From Brevibacillus antibioticus (lineage in GTDB: Bacteria > Bacillota > Bacilli > Brevibacillales > Brevibacillaceae): DNA of 64,000 nucleotides. A program made the translations under genes and the position numbers. Under the pieces are notes generated by a model. The model saw only the letters and a list, made by a program, of their open reading frames with translations, made no database searches and was not told where the DNA came from. Location of the stretch: assembly GCF_005217615.1 (NCBI RefSeq), contig NZ_SZNK01000001.1, positions 5,021,001 to 5,085,000 on the forward strand, in the 5' to 3' direction. Of this stretch, positions 52,701-61,248 are shown in pieces (the stretch's first letter is position 1; the number at the start of each line of letters is the position of its first letter).

Positions 52701-55659
52701 GATAGCCATGACGAAGGCGTATGGCGCGTTTGCCTTGCTGATCAATCACTGGTGCGAGCATGCGCGGACGAACATCCCTCTCCTGAAAAAAGCGATTCAG
52801 CTCGGCTTGGACGGTGGTGGCAACATTTATGCTGCCTACAATGCCCATGGGCTTTTGGAGGCCATGCTCTATTGCGGCGTGCCAGTGGAAGAATTGGAGC
52901 AGCAAATCGAAGAATATAGCGATATGATTCAACAAATCAAGGTCGTGGATCACGATGATCGGCTCCTGTTATTGCGCCAGGCGCTGCATACTTTTACACG
53001 ATGGACGGACGATGAACAAACGGCGTTTTGCCATGATGGCTTTGACGAAGTTGCCTATGTAAGCAACCTGCAAAAAGAAGGAAACAGCTACAAGCAGTAC
53101 ATGTACTACTACTATAAATCGATGGTCCATCTCATGTACGGGAACCACCTGCAGGCTGCCGAGCTGCTGGCTGAAGCTGAGCAATGGATGGATTCAGTAA
53201 GCGGACAAGTGCTTGTCAGCCAGCATGTTTTTATGCAAACACTGGCATTGACGGGGCTCTATGAGAACGCCAACCGACAGGAAAAATCGAAGTATGGGAA
53301 AAAAATCAAAGCAAATATCAAAAAGATGAAGGCGTGGGCAAAGGAATGCCCGGAAAATTTTCAGCACAAATGGTTGCTGATGTATGCGGAGTGGCTGCGT
53401 GTCACTGAGAAAAAACAAGAAGCAGGTCCTTTTTATGAACAGGCGGTTCAACTCGCCAAAAAAGATGTTTTCTTGCAAAACGAGGCAATGGCAAATGAAT
53501 TGGCCGCCCAACATTACTTGGCCCTTGGACTTGAAACGATTGCGAAGGTATATATGACGGAGGCGCACGAGGTTTACATGCTATGGGGAGCAGTCGCCAA
53601 GGCACGAGAAATTGGGGAACGGTACCCTTATCTTTTGCAACGGGGAAGAAGCTTGGGAGCTTCCGCCGAGATTGCTACGACTGACCAGACAGCAGACCTC
53701 GTCGATTTAATGAGTGTCATCAAGGCGTCGCAAACGATTGCTAGCGAGCTCCGCTTGGAAATGCTGTTAGCGACGATGCTGCGCACGGTGATGAGCAATG
53801 CAGGTGCGGAGAAAGGAATCCTTCTGCTGAAAAAAGATGGTGACTGGCTCATCGAAGCTGCAGGCTCTGTCGATTTGGACGTGGAGATCATGCAGTCTGT
53901 CCCGTATGAGCAAAGTGGGATGCTCTCTGTCGCTGTCGTGAACTACACCATTCGTACAGAAGAGATGCTGGTGCTCCACAACGCTTCCGTTGAAGGCGTC
54001 TTTTTACGCGATGCGTACATTGCGAAGCACGAGCCGAAATCGATCCTATGCTCTCCGCTATGGCAGCAAGGAAAAATGATCGGCGTCATTTATTTGGAGA
54101 ACAACGAGACGACACATGTGTTCAACGAAAAACGCTCAGAGCCGCTCAGACTGATCCTCTCGCAAATTGCGATCTTTATTGAAAATGCGAGGCTGTATCA
54201 TCAATTGGAGCAGTGGAATCAATCCTTGGAAAAGATCGTGACAGAGCGTACCAATGAGATTCAGGCCCTTTTGCAGGCCAATAAAAATCTGTTAAACAAT
54301 GCGGGACAAGGCTTCCTATCCTTTTCCAAAAACCTGCTGGTCCATTCCGAATACAGTCGGGAATGTCTACGGATTTTTGGCAGAGAACTGGCTGGGGTAT
54401 CGGTCGCCGAGCTACTTTACCCAGATCGCTCAGAGGACAGTATGTTTATTCAATCCCTTTTGGAAAAGTACTTTGAAGCAAAGGACCAAGGGCAAAAAGA
54501 ACTGTATCTCAGTCTATTTCCTACGGAAATCCAGATCAATGAAATGCCGTTGAAGCTGGCATGTAAGCCGATTTATGAAGATCGGCGAGATTCGCCAGAG
54601 GGCTTGATGCTGATCCTGACTGATATGAGTGAGCAACGGGCGCTCAAATCAAAGATGGAGCGAGAATGGCAAAGGTTGAATATGGTCGTAACCGTAGCGA
54701 TTAGTCTCCCGCTCTTCCAAAAGGTACTGCGAGCTTTTGACGCTTTCTTTGAGGATGGGTGGAAGCAGGTCCTCGGGGAAGAGATGGCGGAATCCGAGAA
54801 GCTATTCAAATTGGTCGCTCAGATTCATCAGTTTAAAGGTGACTTCAGCCAATTACACTTGATTCATACACCGCAAAAGCTGCATGATTTGGAGTCATGG
54901 TTAATTCAATGGGCAAAATCCGAAGAACGCCTGTCCGGCGAGGATGTGCGCGCCCAGCAGACATTCGCAGGGGTTCAAGCTGCGATGCAGCAGGATTTGT
55001 CGATCATGCAGCACAAGCTAGGGGTCGGATTCCTGGATCATAATGAGCATGTGTACACTATTGCAAAAGAACGATGGGAAAGCTTCGAGCACGAGATCAC
55101 CAGTCTAGTACAGGGGGAAGCTCAGCAGGAGCTGCTCCACCGCATCCGCAAGCTACGCTATCGTCCCGTGAAGGACATGTTGTCCCGTTATGAAGACTAT
55201 GTAAGTGAGCTCGCCATCCGTTTAAATAAGACGATCGATCGGGTCGAATGGGATGCGGAAGAAGTGCAGGTCGATTCGGAGCGATTCGAGAATTTTGCGA
55301 GGAGCCTGGTTCACGTATTCAACAATGCCATCGACCATGGAATGGAAGAAGAGCAAGAACGATTGGCATGCGGAAAAGAACGCAGCGGCAAGATTCAATG
55401 CCGTATATGGCAAGAGGATACTTCCTTGTGCGTCACGATTCGTGATGATGGGCGTGGCGGAGATAGGGAAAAGCTAGAGTTAGCATTGGCTGAGTATGTC
55501 ACGGTACAAGAACGTGCAAGTCTCGTATCGGGCAGAGGAATTGGCCTGTCCATTGTCAAACAAGAGGTTGAACAGTTGGGAGGAACCCTTGAGGTTCATA
55601 CCCAAAAAGGAGAAGGCACCCGCTTTACTTTCCGAATTCCGTTGGAAGAAATTCGTTAG
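49744..55659 (+). CDS. Giant signalling hybrid: degenerate kinase-ATPase-GAF-PAS-Hpt-CheA-like ATPase
   Basis: A protein of 1971 residues. The Ser/Thr kinase domain (about 5-275) keeps the ATP lysine (Lys39) and HKD (129-131), but the catalytic-loop Asn is His136 and the DFG Asp is Ser150 (LVSFGL), so activity is doubtful. An AAA/STAND-like ATPase follows (P-loop GSAGVGKS at about 331, LFLDDLQWAD Walker B). Then come helical repeats (about 620-1290), a GAF domain (about 1320-1490) and a PAS-like domain (about 1520-1630). The C-terminus carries a Hpt-like helix with QIHQFKG (His1695) and a CheA-like ATPase with NNAIDHG (Asn1860), DDGRGGD and GRGIGLS. The convergent neighbour is a CheY-like regulator. 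ATG 49744 has GGAG 8 bases upstream and is preferred to GTG 49735. Confidence 0.88.
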   Translation: MSGMIVVPGYRVAEFLSTHSKLGMYRGYRNNDNLPVLFKVPIEGPSHKESLWKLKHEYRILQSLESNSVETIIELVNHNRETVMITEDFGGVPLSLLMKMKGLSLKEMLFLAVRMASCLKEIHQHGIIHKDVNPDHIMVHPETYEVKLVSFGLATKCHQEYRSVMNPKEWKGNLRYVSPEQTGRMNRTVDYRSDIYSFGVTLYELLTGKPPFLTSDMLELIHAHMARKPLAPSSVKPSVPEVLSDIVMKCLSKNTEDRYFSMSGLLADLQGCYDQLEQNGLITPFPLALEDRADHLRIPERLYGREQEIQMLIDAFEQVTNGATRMVILSGSAGVGKSALVLEAQKAFLRGRGRFVSGKFDQYNQAAPYSAIIQIFQDLIKQLLAGHERELLAWREMLLDAVQGLGQVIVDVIPQLEAVIGKQPAVPELPAAEAKNRFQWVMQRFIRIWARPDHPLVLFLDDLQWADSSSLFLIQEMVADMQISHFLLICACREQDGSVMNPLIAILTETGLKSRILRHFTLLPLREHEFNALVADTLRSDPDMTKPLATVIMQKTAGNPFYVREFIKTLYDRDLLWYGREERNWQWDLAEIEKLGTTENVADLLVEKMRRLPDSTQQQLAYAACLGNSFLLHLIAKSRNQTESEAIQHISPAIEEGLIYPIEGAEYLTYAALVEEEVASQMRIRFRFVHDRIQQAAYSLLTETERGQIHVKLGRMMWEMSQGSESGFLFEICDHMYRGKDLLEDQAERMHVAHSHLLAGQKAKSSAAFESALQYFQRGLELVGEEGWQRNHDLTMELCALSAETMYLCNQLDEAKQLFERGMQHAKTDLERVRILEMEIRMYTRLAEFPRVMEIASKALGLLGVPIPKKPGKLDIIKEMFHIKRRLKGRKIDELLYLPDVPDENYQMAMSIISYAGPSAYYVNLNWFALTILRALHLSLVHGNTVASANGYTGYGIVQAAQFGKYREAYEFGQLACRVADGFADPIAMTKAYGAFALLINHWCEHARTNIPLLKKAIQLGLDGGGNIYAAYNAHGLLEAMLYCGVPVEELEQQIEEYSDMIQQIKVVDHDDRLLLLRQALHTFTRWTDDEQTAFCHDGFDEVAYVSNLQKEGNSYKQYMYYYYKSMVHLMYGNHLQAAELLAEAEQWMDSVSGQVLVSQHVFMQTLALTGLYENANRQEKSKYGKKIKANIKKMKAWAKECPENFQHKWLLMYAEWLRVTEKKQEAGPFYEQAVQLAKKDVFLQNEAMANELAAQHYLALGLETIAKVYMTEAHEVYMLWGAVAKAREIGERYPYLLQRGRSLGASAEIATTDQTADLVDLMSVIKASQTIASELRLEMLLATMLRTVMSNAGAEKGILLLKKDGDWLIEAAGSVDLDVEIMQSVPYEQSGMLSVAVVNYTIRTEEMLVLHNASVEGVFLRDAYIAKHEPKSILCSPLWQQGKMIGVIYLENNETTHVFNEKRSEPLRLILSQIAIFIENARLYHQLEQWNQSLEKIVTERTNEIQALLQANKNLLNNAGQGFLSFSKNLLVHSEYSRECLRIFGRELAGVSVAELLYPDRSEDSMFIQSLLEKYFEAKDQGQKELYLSLFPTEIQINEMPLKLACKPIYEDRRDSPEGLMLILTDMSEQRALKSKMEREWQRLNMVVTVAISLPLFQKVLRAFDAFFEDGWKQVLGEEMAESEKLFKLVAQIHQFKGDFSQLHLIHTPQKLHDLESWLIQWAKSEERLSGEDVRAQQTFAGVQAAMQQDLSIMQHKLGVGFLDHNEHVYTIAKERWESFEHEITSLVQGEAQQELLHRIRKLRYRPVKDMLSRYEDYVSELAIRLNKTIDRVEWDAEEVQVDSERFENFARSLVHVFNNAIDHGMEEEQERLACGKERSGKIQCRIWQEDTSLCVTIRDDGRGGDREKLELALAEYVTVQERASLVSGRGIGLSIVKQEVEQLGGTLEVHTQKGEGTRFTFRIPLEEIR

Positions 55660-55667
55660 ATCCATAG

Positions 55668-55699
55668 AAAAAACTGAGGCGACAGTGCCTCAGTTTTTT
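55668..55699. terminator. Bidirectional terminator
   Basis: AAAAAACTGAGGC and GCCTCAGTTTTTT pair perfectly around GACAGT. It separates the kinase hybrid from the convergent CheY-like gene. Confidence 0.93.
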
Positions 55700-55709
55700 G
55701 TTTGATCGA

Positions 55710-56066
55710 CTAATGAGAATTCGTAATAGAAGCCAAAAGTCGTTCTTCATCGATCGGTTTTAGAATGTAATGGCGCGCTCCAGCGTTGATTGCTTCAAAA
55801 ACGAACGGTTTTAATCCGTTGGTGCTGACCATAATGATGTTGGCGTCGGGGAAGGTGTCGATGATTTTTTTGACAGTCTCTATGCCATTCATTCCTGGCA
55901 TATTGATATCCATCGTCACCACGTCGGGGAGGTGGACCGCATACTTTTGATAGGCGTCCAATCCATTCGTCGCTTCTGCAATGACTTGATGGCCCGCCCG
56001 TTCCAAAATGATTTTCATGTAATCTCGTACGACAAGGGAGTCGTCTGCTATCAGTATACGAGCCAT
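55710..56066 (-). CDS. CheY-like single-domain response regulator
   Basis: A protein of 118 residues, only a receiver domain. The acidic pocket is ADDS at 7-10, the phosphoacceptor Asp lies in VVTMDINMPGMNG, a Ser/Thr follows in VSTNG and the Lys is in ILKPI. AGGAGG lies about 5 bases before the ATG. It faces the giant hybrid with its CheA-like C-terminus across a shared terminator and is its most likely phosphorylation partner. Confidence 0.93.
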   Translation of the reverse strand: MARILIADDSLVVRDYMKIILERAGHQVIAEATNGLDAYQKYAVHLPDVVTMDINMPGMNGIETVKKIIDTFPDANIIMVSTNGLKPFVFEAINAGARHYILKPIDEERLLASITNSH

Positions 56067-56402
56067 AAAACCTCCTGTTTCGAAACGGTTAGTGATTCTT
56101 AGTAAGTGAGCAGTCTACTTTTACCATAACACTAATAGGAAAAATGTAGCAATCATTTGATCATAAAAAGTGTGGATGAACATAAAAAAACAAACGAATT
56201 CCAGATTGTAACGAAACTGGATTTGTTTGTTTTATTTTCCAGTCTACTTGTAGTGTAGGGAAAGACGCGATCTCTACGATGGAATATCCGTCTGCGGACT
56301 GACGAGAGAACAACCCTGTAGCCTGATTTCCCTTTTACGCTGTTTTGCTATGATGTTATAGAACTTATCTTGTAAAAATAACCAAGTATCGAGGGGAAAC
56401 AG
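56067..56402. other. Gene-free region of 336 bases with a hairpin
   Basis: No convincing gene is present. At 56188-56233 an imperfect hairpin joins AAACAAACGAATTCCAG to CTGGATTTGTTTGTTT, ending in TTATTTT. The neighbouring genes start away from it on both sides, so it is not the terminator of a known gene; it might end a small RNA. The remaining bases must hold the promoters of the CheY-like gene and the DUF4097 gene. Confidence 0.4.
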
Positions 56403-57167
56403 ATGAAACAGATGAAACAGTGGATAGGAATAGGGCTAATTGCCGTGGGAATCGGCTTGGCCGGATGCACGATCAACAATAACGTGATCAAGATTGACGA
56501 AGAAAAAAGACAGCTTGAATTGCCTGCGGAGTCCATCGAGGCGTTGAATATTGTGACGGATTCGGGCGATTTGATCGTCAAAGGTGATGAAAAAGCAACC
56601 GCGATTCATGTAGAGGCTGATATCAAATCGAAAAATGTTAAACCCGAGGAAATCATCATTACACTCGAGAAGGATGGGAATAACGCATCACTACGATCCG
56701 AAGTAAAGACAGATATCGGTTTAAACTATGTGGATATGACTTTAACAGTAATCGTTCCTGCCCAGCTACCGATCGCCCTTACCGATGGATCAGGAGATAT
56801 TGAGATGACGAATCTAACAGGAAAACTCACGATTGAGGATGACTCTGGTGATATTCAATTAACGAATACGAACGGAGAGGTAGAGATTCGTGACCAGTCC
56901 GGTGATATCAAGATCAAGGACGCGTCGGCCCTCAAACTGATCGAAGACGATTCAGGTGAGATCGTTATGGAAAATACGGGTGGAAACGTAGCGATTCACG
57001 ATCAATCCGGTGATATGTATATTAGGAAGCATAAGGGTGATGTTACGATATCGGACCAAAGCGGCGATATTGTCATTGATACAATCGAAGGAAATGTGCT
57101 GATTGAGAGTGACGGGAGCGGAGATCGGTTCGTTCAAAACGTAACAGGCTCGTACACAGCCAAATAA
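56403..57167 (+). CDS. DUF4097-type lipoprotein with beta-solenoid repeats
   Basis: A lipoprotein of 254 residues with lipobox LAGC. The body consists of repeating units of about 20 residues built around SGDI (DGSGDIEM, DDSGDIQL, DQSGDIKI, DDSGEIVM, DQSGDMYI, DQSGDIVI), each a turn of a right-handed beta helix in the DUF4097 family. It is exposed on the outer face of the membrane. GAGGGGAAACAG precedes the ATG. A terminator follows. Function of the family is unclear; some members sit with envelope stress genes. Confidence 0.85.
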   Translation: MKQMKQWIGIGLIAVGIGLAGCTINNNVIKIDEEKRQLELPAESIEALNIVTDSGDLIVKGDEKATAIHVEADIKSKNVKPEEIIITLEKDGNNASLRSEVKTDIGLNYVDMTLTVIVPAQLPIALTDGSGDIEMTNLTGKLTIEDDSGDIQLTNTNGEVEIRDQSGDIKIKDASALKLIEDDSGEIVMENTGGNVAIHDQSGDMYIRKHKGDVTISDQSGDIVIDTIEGNVLIESDGSGDRFVQNVTGSYTAK

Positions 57168-57172
57168 TTAGG

Positions 57173-57203
57173 ACCGTCAGGGTTTTTGCCCTGGCGGTTT
57201 TCT
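57173..57203 (+). terminator. Terminator of the DUF4097 gene
   Basis: ACCGTCAGGG pairs with CCCTGGCGGT (one G-U) and runs into TTTTCTTG. Confidence 0.88.
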
Positions 57204-57331
57204 TGTTGTGGCGGTATTTTAACAGGTTGAGGGAAAAATTAGCCGACTAATGAAAAAAAGCTTTCCCTTCCGATAAAGAAGTGCTACTATAACAAAGGTA
57301 GTTCTAATTGAGAATGAATCTCTTTATTAAT

Positions 57332-57350
57332 GATTATGAGAATTATTCTC
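57332..57350. promoter_or_regulatory. Fur box before the petrobactin-type importer
   Basis: GATTATGAGAATTATTCTC matches 15 of 19 positions of the Fur consensus. It lies 66 bases before the first permease gene. Confidence 0.75.
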
Positions 57351-57415
57351 TCCGGTAAATGCTCGAGTCAATACGGAACATTACTCCATGAAAAAGTAAG
57401 AAGAGTAGGGACGCG

Positions 57416-58369
57416 ATGAAAAAGAGATATTTGGTTGTAGCACTTATTTTGCTATCGTTCGTTTCACTTTTTATTGGCGTGAAAGATATATCCCCGTGGG
57501 ATCTGTTTAATCTCACAGATGACAAAGTGCAAGTGCTGTGGATTAGTAGGATTCCGCGTTTGATCAGCATTATCATCGCAGGGATCAGCATGAGTATCGC
57601 CGGATTGATCATGCAACAGCTGACCCGAAACAAGTTCGTTTCTCCGACGACAGCAGGGACAGAGGACTCCGTTCGATTCGGAATATTGGTTTCACTCTTG
57701 GTGTTCGCTGATGCGAGCTCTTGGGTGAAGCTACTCGTTGCTTTTGTATTTGCTCTCTTGGGAACCTTTGTCTTTATGAAGATTCTCGAAAGAATCAAAT
57801 TTAAGGACTCCATTTTCATCCCGTTAGTGGGACTGATGTTTGGAAACATCGTCGGATCTATCACGACGTTTTTCGCCTATAAGAATGACCTGATGCAAAA
57901 CATGTCTGCTTGGTTGCATGGAGATTTCTCCACCATTATGAAAGGCAGCTACGAGCTTTTGTACATAAGTATTCCGCTGGTGATTATCGCTTACTTGTAT
58001 GCGAACAAGTTCACCATTGCGGGAATGGGTGAAGAGTTCGCCATCAACCTCGGGTTGAACTACAAGCATGTCGTCAACATTGGATTGGTCATCGTCGCTT
58101 GTGTAACTTCGGTAGTCATTCTCACGGTAGGGACAATCCCGTTTTTGGGGCTGATCATTCCCAACCTGGTTACGATCTACTTGGGAGATAACCTGAAAAA
58201 AAGCTTATCTCATACCGCTTTGCTTGGCGCGGTGTTTGTACTTGCTTGTGATATCCTGGGACGCCTCATCATCTTCCCATACGAGATTTCCATTGGCTTG
58301 ATGGTTGGGGTCATAGGTAGCGGGATATTCGTGTACTTACTCATGAGAAGAAAGGCATATGAACAATGA
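57416..58369 (+). CDS. yclN: Iron-siderophore ABC permease, YclN/FatD-like
   Basis: A protein of 317 residues with eight to nine membrane helices of the FecCD family. Family features include ISRIPRLISIIIAGISMSIAGL and QQLTRNKFVSPTTAGT near the start and GTIPFLGLIIPNLV near the end. The YclNOPQ order (permease, permease, ATPase, binding protein) follows, the B. subtilis petrobactin importer. The ribosome site is poor. The end overlaps the next gene by 4 bases. A Fur-box match lies upstream. Confidence 0.92.
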   Translation: MKKRYLVVALILLSFVSLFIGVKDISPWDLFNLTDDKVQVLWISRIPRLISIIIAGISMSIAGLIMQQLTRNKFVSPTTAGTEDSVRFGILVSLLVFADASSWVKLLVAFVFALLGTFVFMKILERIKFKDSIFIPLVGLMFGNIVGSITTFFAYKNDLMQNMSAWLHGDFSTIMKGSYELLYISIPLVIIAYLYANKFTIAGMGEEFAINLGLNYKHVVNIGLVIVACVTSVVILTVGTIPFLGLIIPNLVTIYLGDNLKKSLSHTALLGAVFVLACDILGRLIIFPYEISIGLMVGVIGSGIFVYLLMRRKAYEQ

Positions 58370-59307
58370 AAGCGAAGATAGGTGCCCTGTCGATTGTGGC
58401 CATTGCTTTGATAGCCATTTTTATGATGATTGACGCCGGTGGCAACTGGGATTATGTCCTTCCTCGGCGGGCTAAGAAAATTCTTGCCATCATTTTAACC
58501 GGTTGCATCATCGCCTTCTCTACGATGATCTTCCAGACAATCACGAACAACCGAATCTTGACGCCTAGCATCATCGGCCTCGATTCGCTCTATATGTTCA
58601 TCCAAACATTTGTGATCTTTGTGTTTGGCTCCACCCATTTCACCTTGATGAACAACAACGTGAACTTTCTGATCTCGACAGGTGGGATGGTGCTTTTCGC
58701 AGGCTTGCTCTACAAATTCCTGTTTAAGAGGGAAGGGCAAAACATTTACTTCCTGCTACTCATTGGATTGATCTTGGGCACATTGTTCAGCAGTCTGTCC
58801 ACGTTCATGCAAGTGTTGATTGATCCGAATGAGTTTCTGGTTGTGCAAGACCGAATGTTCGCCAGCTTCAACAATGTAAAAACAGACCTGTTGATTACGA
58901 GCTTTGCTCTGGTCATCGGAATTATGATTTACTTCTGGCGATACATCAAGTACTTGGATGTGTTATCACTCGGTCGGGATCAGGCGATCAATTTGGGGAT
59001 TCCGTATGATTTTGTCATTAAGCGGTTCCTCGTCGTCATTGCCATTCTCGTATCGATCGCGACAGCGCTCGTTGGACCGATTACCTTCCTTGGACTGTTG
59101 GTAGCGAATCTCGCTCATCAGTTTATGAAAACCTATCAGCATAAATACTTGCTGCTGGGCTCGGCTTTAATCAGTGTGATTGCACTGGTTGGCGGTTTGT
59201 TGATTGTGGAGCGTGTACTTGCGTTCTCCACGACGCTCAGTGTCATCGTCAACTTTATTGGTGGGGTTTACTTCATCTATCTTCTGTTAAAGGAGAATAA
59301 AGCGTGA
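58366..59307 (+). CDS. yclO: Iron-siderophore ABC permease, YclO/FatC-like
   Basis: A protein of 313 residues of the FecCD family: RRAKKILAIILTGCIIAFSTM and NNRILTPSIIGLDSLY near the start and LVGPITFLGLLVANLAHQF near the end. It partners the preceding permease (4-base overlap) and overlaps the ATPase gene by 4 bases, so all three are probably co-translated. Confidence 0.92.
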   Translation: MKAKIGALSIVAIALIAIFMMIDAGGNWDYVLPRRAKKILAIILTGCIIAFSTMIFQTITNNRILTPSIIGLDSLYMFIQTFVIFVFGSTHFTLMNNNVNFLISTGGMVLFAGLLYKFLFKREGQNIYFLLLIGLILGTLFSSLSTFMQVLIDPNEFLVVQDRMFASFNNVKTDLLITSFALVIGIMIYFWRYIKYLDVLSLGRDQAINLGIPYDFVIKRFLVVIAILVSIATALVGPITFLGLLVANLAHQFMKTYQHKYLLLGSALISVIALVGGLLIVERVLAFSTTLSVIVNFIGGVYFIYLLLKENKA

Positions 59308-60062
59308 TAGAAGTCCGGAATGTCACAAAACAATATGGTAGCAAAAATGTCGTGGAAAATGTCTCTGTGAAGATTGCCAAGGGGAAAATTACATCTTTTA
59401 TCGGACCCAATGGGGCCGGAAAAAGTACCTTGCTGTCGATGATTAGTCGCCTATTGACCAAGGATCAAGGCGAGGTTTTCATTGAGGGTCAGGAGATTGG
59501 TCAGGTAAAGAGCAGTGAGCTGGCCAAAAAAATCTCGATTCTCAAGCAATCGAACCACATAACGGTGCGGTTGACGATTCGTGAGCTGGTCAGCTTTGGT
59601 CGCTTCCCGTATTCACAGGGTAACCTGACAAAAGAGGATTGGAAGTATGTAGACGAGGCTATCCAATATTTGGAGCTTACGGACATTCAACACAAGTACC
59701 TCGACCAGTTGAGTGGGGGTCAGCGTCAACGTGCTTACATCGCGATGGTTGTCGCCCAAAATACGGAATACGTCCTCTTGGATGAGCCGCTCAACAATTT
59801 GGATATGAAGCATTCCGTCCAGATCATGAAAGTGCTGCGACGTCTGGTAGACGAAAGGGGCAAAACAGTTGTCATTGTCATTCACGATATCAACTTTGCT
59901 TCCGTCTATTCGGATTATATCGTCGCTCTCAAGGATGGCAAGGTCGTGAAGGAAGGCACTACAGACGAGATTATCACACGACCGATCTTGAAAGATGTCT
60001 ATGACATGGATATCCATATCGAAGACATTGAAGAAAATAAAATCTGTGTCTATTTCGCGTAA
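59304..60062 (+). CDS. yclP: Iron-siderophore ABC ATPase, YclP/FatE-like
   Basis: A protein of 252 residues. Walker A is GPNGAGKST, the signature is [13 protein letters not shown], Walker B is YVLLDEP and the switch His is in VIHDINFAS. The GTG start overlaps the permease stop (GTGA). It drives the YclN/YclO-type permease pair. The binding protein gene follows after 110 bases. Confidence 0.93.
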   Translation: MIEVRNVTKQYGSKNVVENVSVKIAKGKITSFIGPNGAGKSTLLSMISRLLTKDQGEVFIEGQEIGQVKSSELAKKISILKQSNHITVRLTIRELVSFGRFPYSQGNLTKEDWKYVDEAIQYLELTDIQHKYLDQLSGGQRQRAYIAMVVAQNTEYVLLDEPLNNLDMKHSVQIMKVLRRLVDERGKTVVIVIHDINFASVYSDYIVALKDGKVVKEGTTDEIITRPILKDVYDMDIHIEDIEENKICVYFA

Positions 60063-60172
60063 GCTCCATCTTCCTATCGTTAAAATTTTGATGGCCTGCC
60101 GGGGATTTTATTTTTATCAGCAAGCTATCAATAATTTTATATACTTTTACATTCTACATAGAGGTGAGAGAA

Positions 60173-61162
60173 GTGAACAAAAAATTACTCATGCTGTTTA
60201 TGGCAGTACTGTTGGCTGTATTCACAGCTGCATGCGGCTCCAATAACGCCGCTCCTGCAACACCTGCGGCAGACGCAACAAAAACACCTGAAGCTACACA
60301 AACATCCGAAGAAGTTACGATCAAGCATAAATTGGGTGAAGCAAAATTGAAAAAGAATCCAAAAACGGTTGTAGCATTTGACTACGGTGTTCTGGATTCC
60401 TTAGACAAATTGGGTATCGAAGTAGCGGGTGTTGCACAGTCTTCCAATATTCCTGCATACCTGGAAAAGTTCAAAGATGCGAAATACACAAACGTTGGTG
60501 GCTTGAAAGAGCCAGACTTTGAGAAAATCAACGCAATGAAACCAGATGTGATCTTCATTTCCGGTCGTCAACAAGATGCTTACGAAGAACTGAACAAAAT
60601 TGCTCCAACCATCTTCATGGGTGTAGATAATGCGAAGTACATGGAAACTTTCAAAGAGAACATGAAAACATTGGGTACCATCTTCGGTAAAGAAGCACAA
60701 GTAGAAGAAGAGCTAGGCAAAATCGAAGCATCTATCAAGGAATTGAATGCAAAAGCAACAGCAAGCGGCAAGACTGCTCTGATCGTTATGGTTAACGAAG
60801 GCAAGCTGAACGCTTACGGCGCGGGTTCCCGTTTTGGTATCCTGCACGGTGAATTCGGATTCACACCTGTAGACAAAAACATTTCTGTAGAAAACCATGG
60901 TCAAAGCGTTTCCTTTGAATATATTGCAGAAAAAGATCCAGACTATCTGTTCGTAATTGATCGTGGTAACGCGATTTCCAAGAATAAAGAAGTGTCTACT
61001 TCTACACAGCAAACAGTAGAAAACGACCTGATTAAGAACACGAAAGCATTCAAAACTGGCAACATCATTTACCTGGATTCTAGCAACTGGTACTTGTCTG
61101 GTGGCGGATTGGTATCCACCGCTGGCATGACAGATGAAGTTCTGAAAGAAGTTAAGTGGTAA
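60173..61162 (+). CDS. yclQ: Iron-siderophore-binding lipoprotein, YclQ/FatB-like
   Basis: A lipoprotein of about 330 residues with lipobox TAAC and an Ala/Thr/Pro linker. The mature part (KNPKTVVAFDYGVLDSLDKLG, then MKPDVIFISGRQQDAYEEL and YGAGSRFGILHGEFGF) closely resembles YclQ, the petrobactin receptor of B. subtilis. GTG 60173 has GAGGTG 6 bases upstream and is preferred to GTG 60164. The 110-base gap to the ATPase gene is long for the operon, so it may have extra control. Ligand specificity is inferred from resemblance only. Confidence 0.9.
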   Translation: MNKKLLMLFMAVLLAVFTAACGSNNAAPATPAADATKTPEATQTSEEVTIKHKLGEAKLKKNPKTVVAFDYGVLDSLDKLGIEVAGVAQSSNIPAYLEKFKDAKYTNVGGLKEPDFEKINAMKPDVIFISGRQQDAYEELNKIAPTIFMGVDNAKYMETFKENMKTLGTIFGKEAQVEEELGKIEASIKELNAKATASGKTALIVMVNEGKLNAYGAGSRFGILHGEFGFTPVDKNISVENHGQSVSFEYIAEKDPDYLFVIDRGNAISKNKEVSTSTQQTVENDLIKNTKAFKTGNIIYLDSSNWYLSGGGLVSTAGMTDEVLKEVKW

Positions 61163-61180
61163 GAGGCTAGGAAAGACAGT

Positions 61181-61230
61181 GGCGACAGCCGAGGGGGAGT
61201 AAGACATACCCTGGGCTGTCGCCTTTTCAT
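61181..61230. terminator. Bidirectional terminator
   Basis: GGCGACAGCC pairs perfectly with GGCTGTCGCC over a 23-base loop and is followed by TTTTC. It lies between convergent genes. Confidence 0.85.
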
Positions 61231-61248
61231 TTTTTAGAACCTGCTGAT

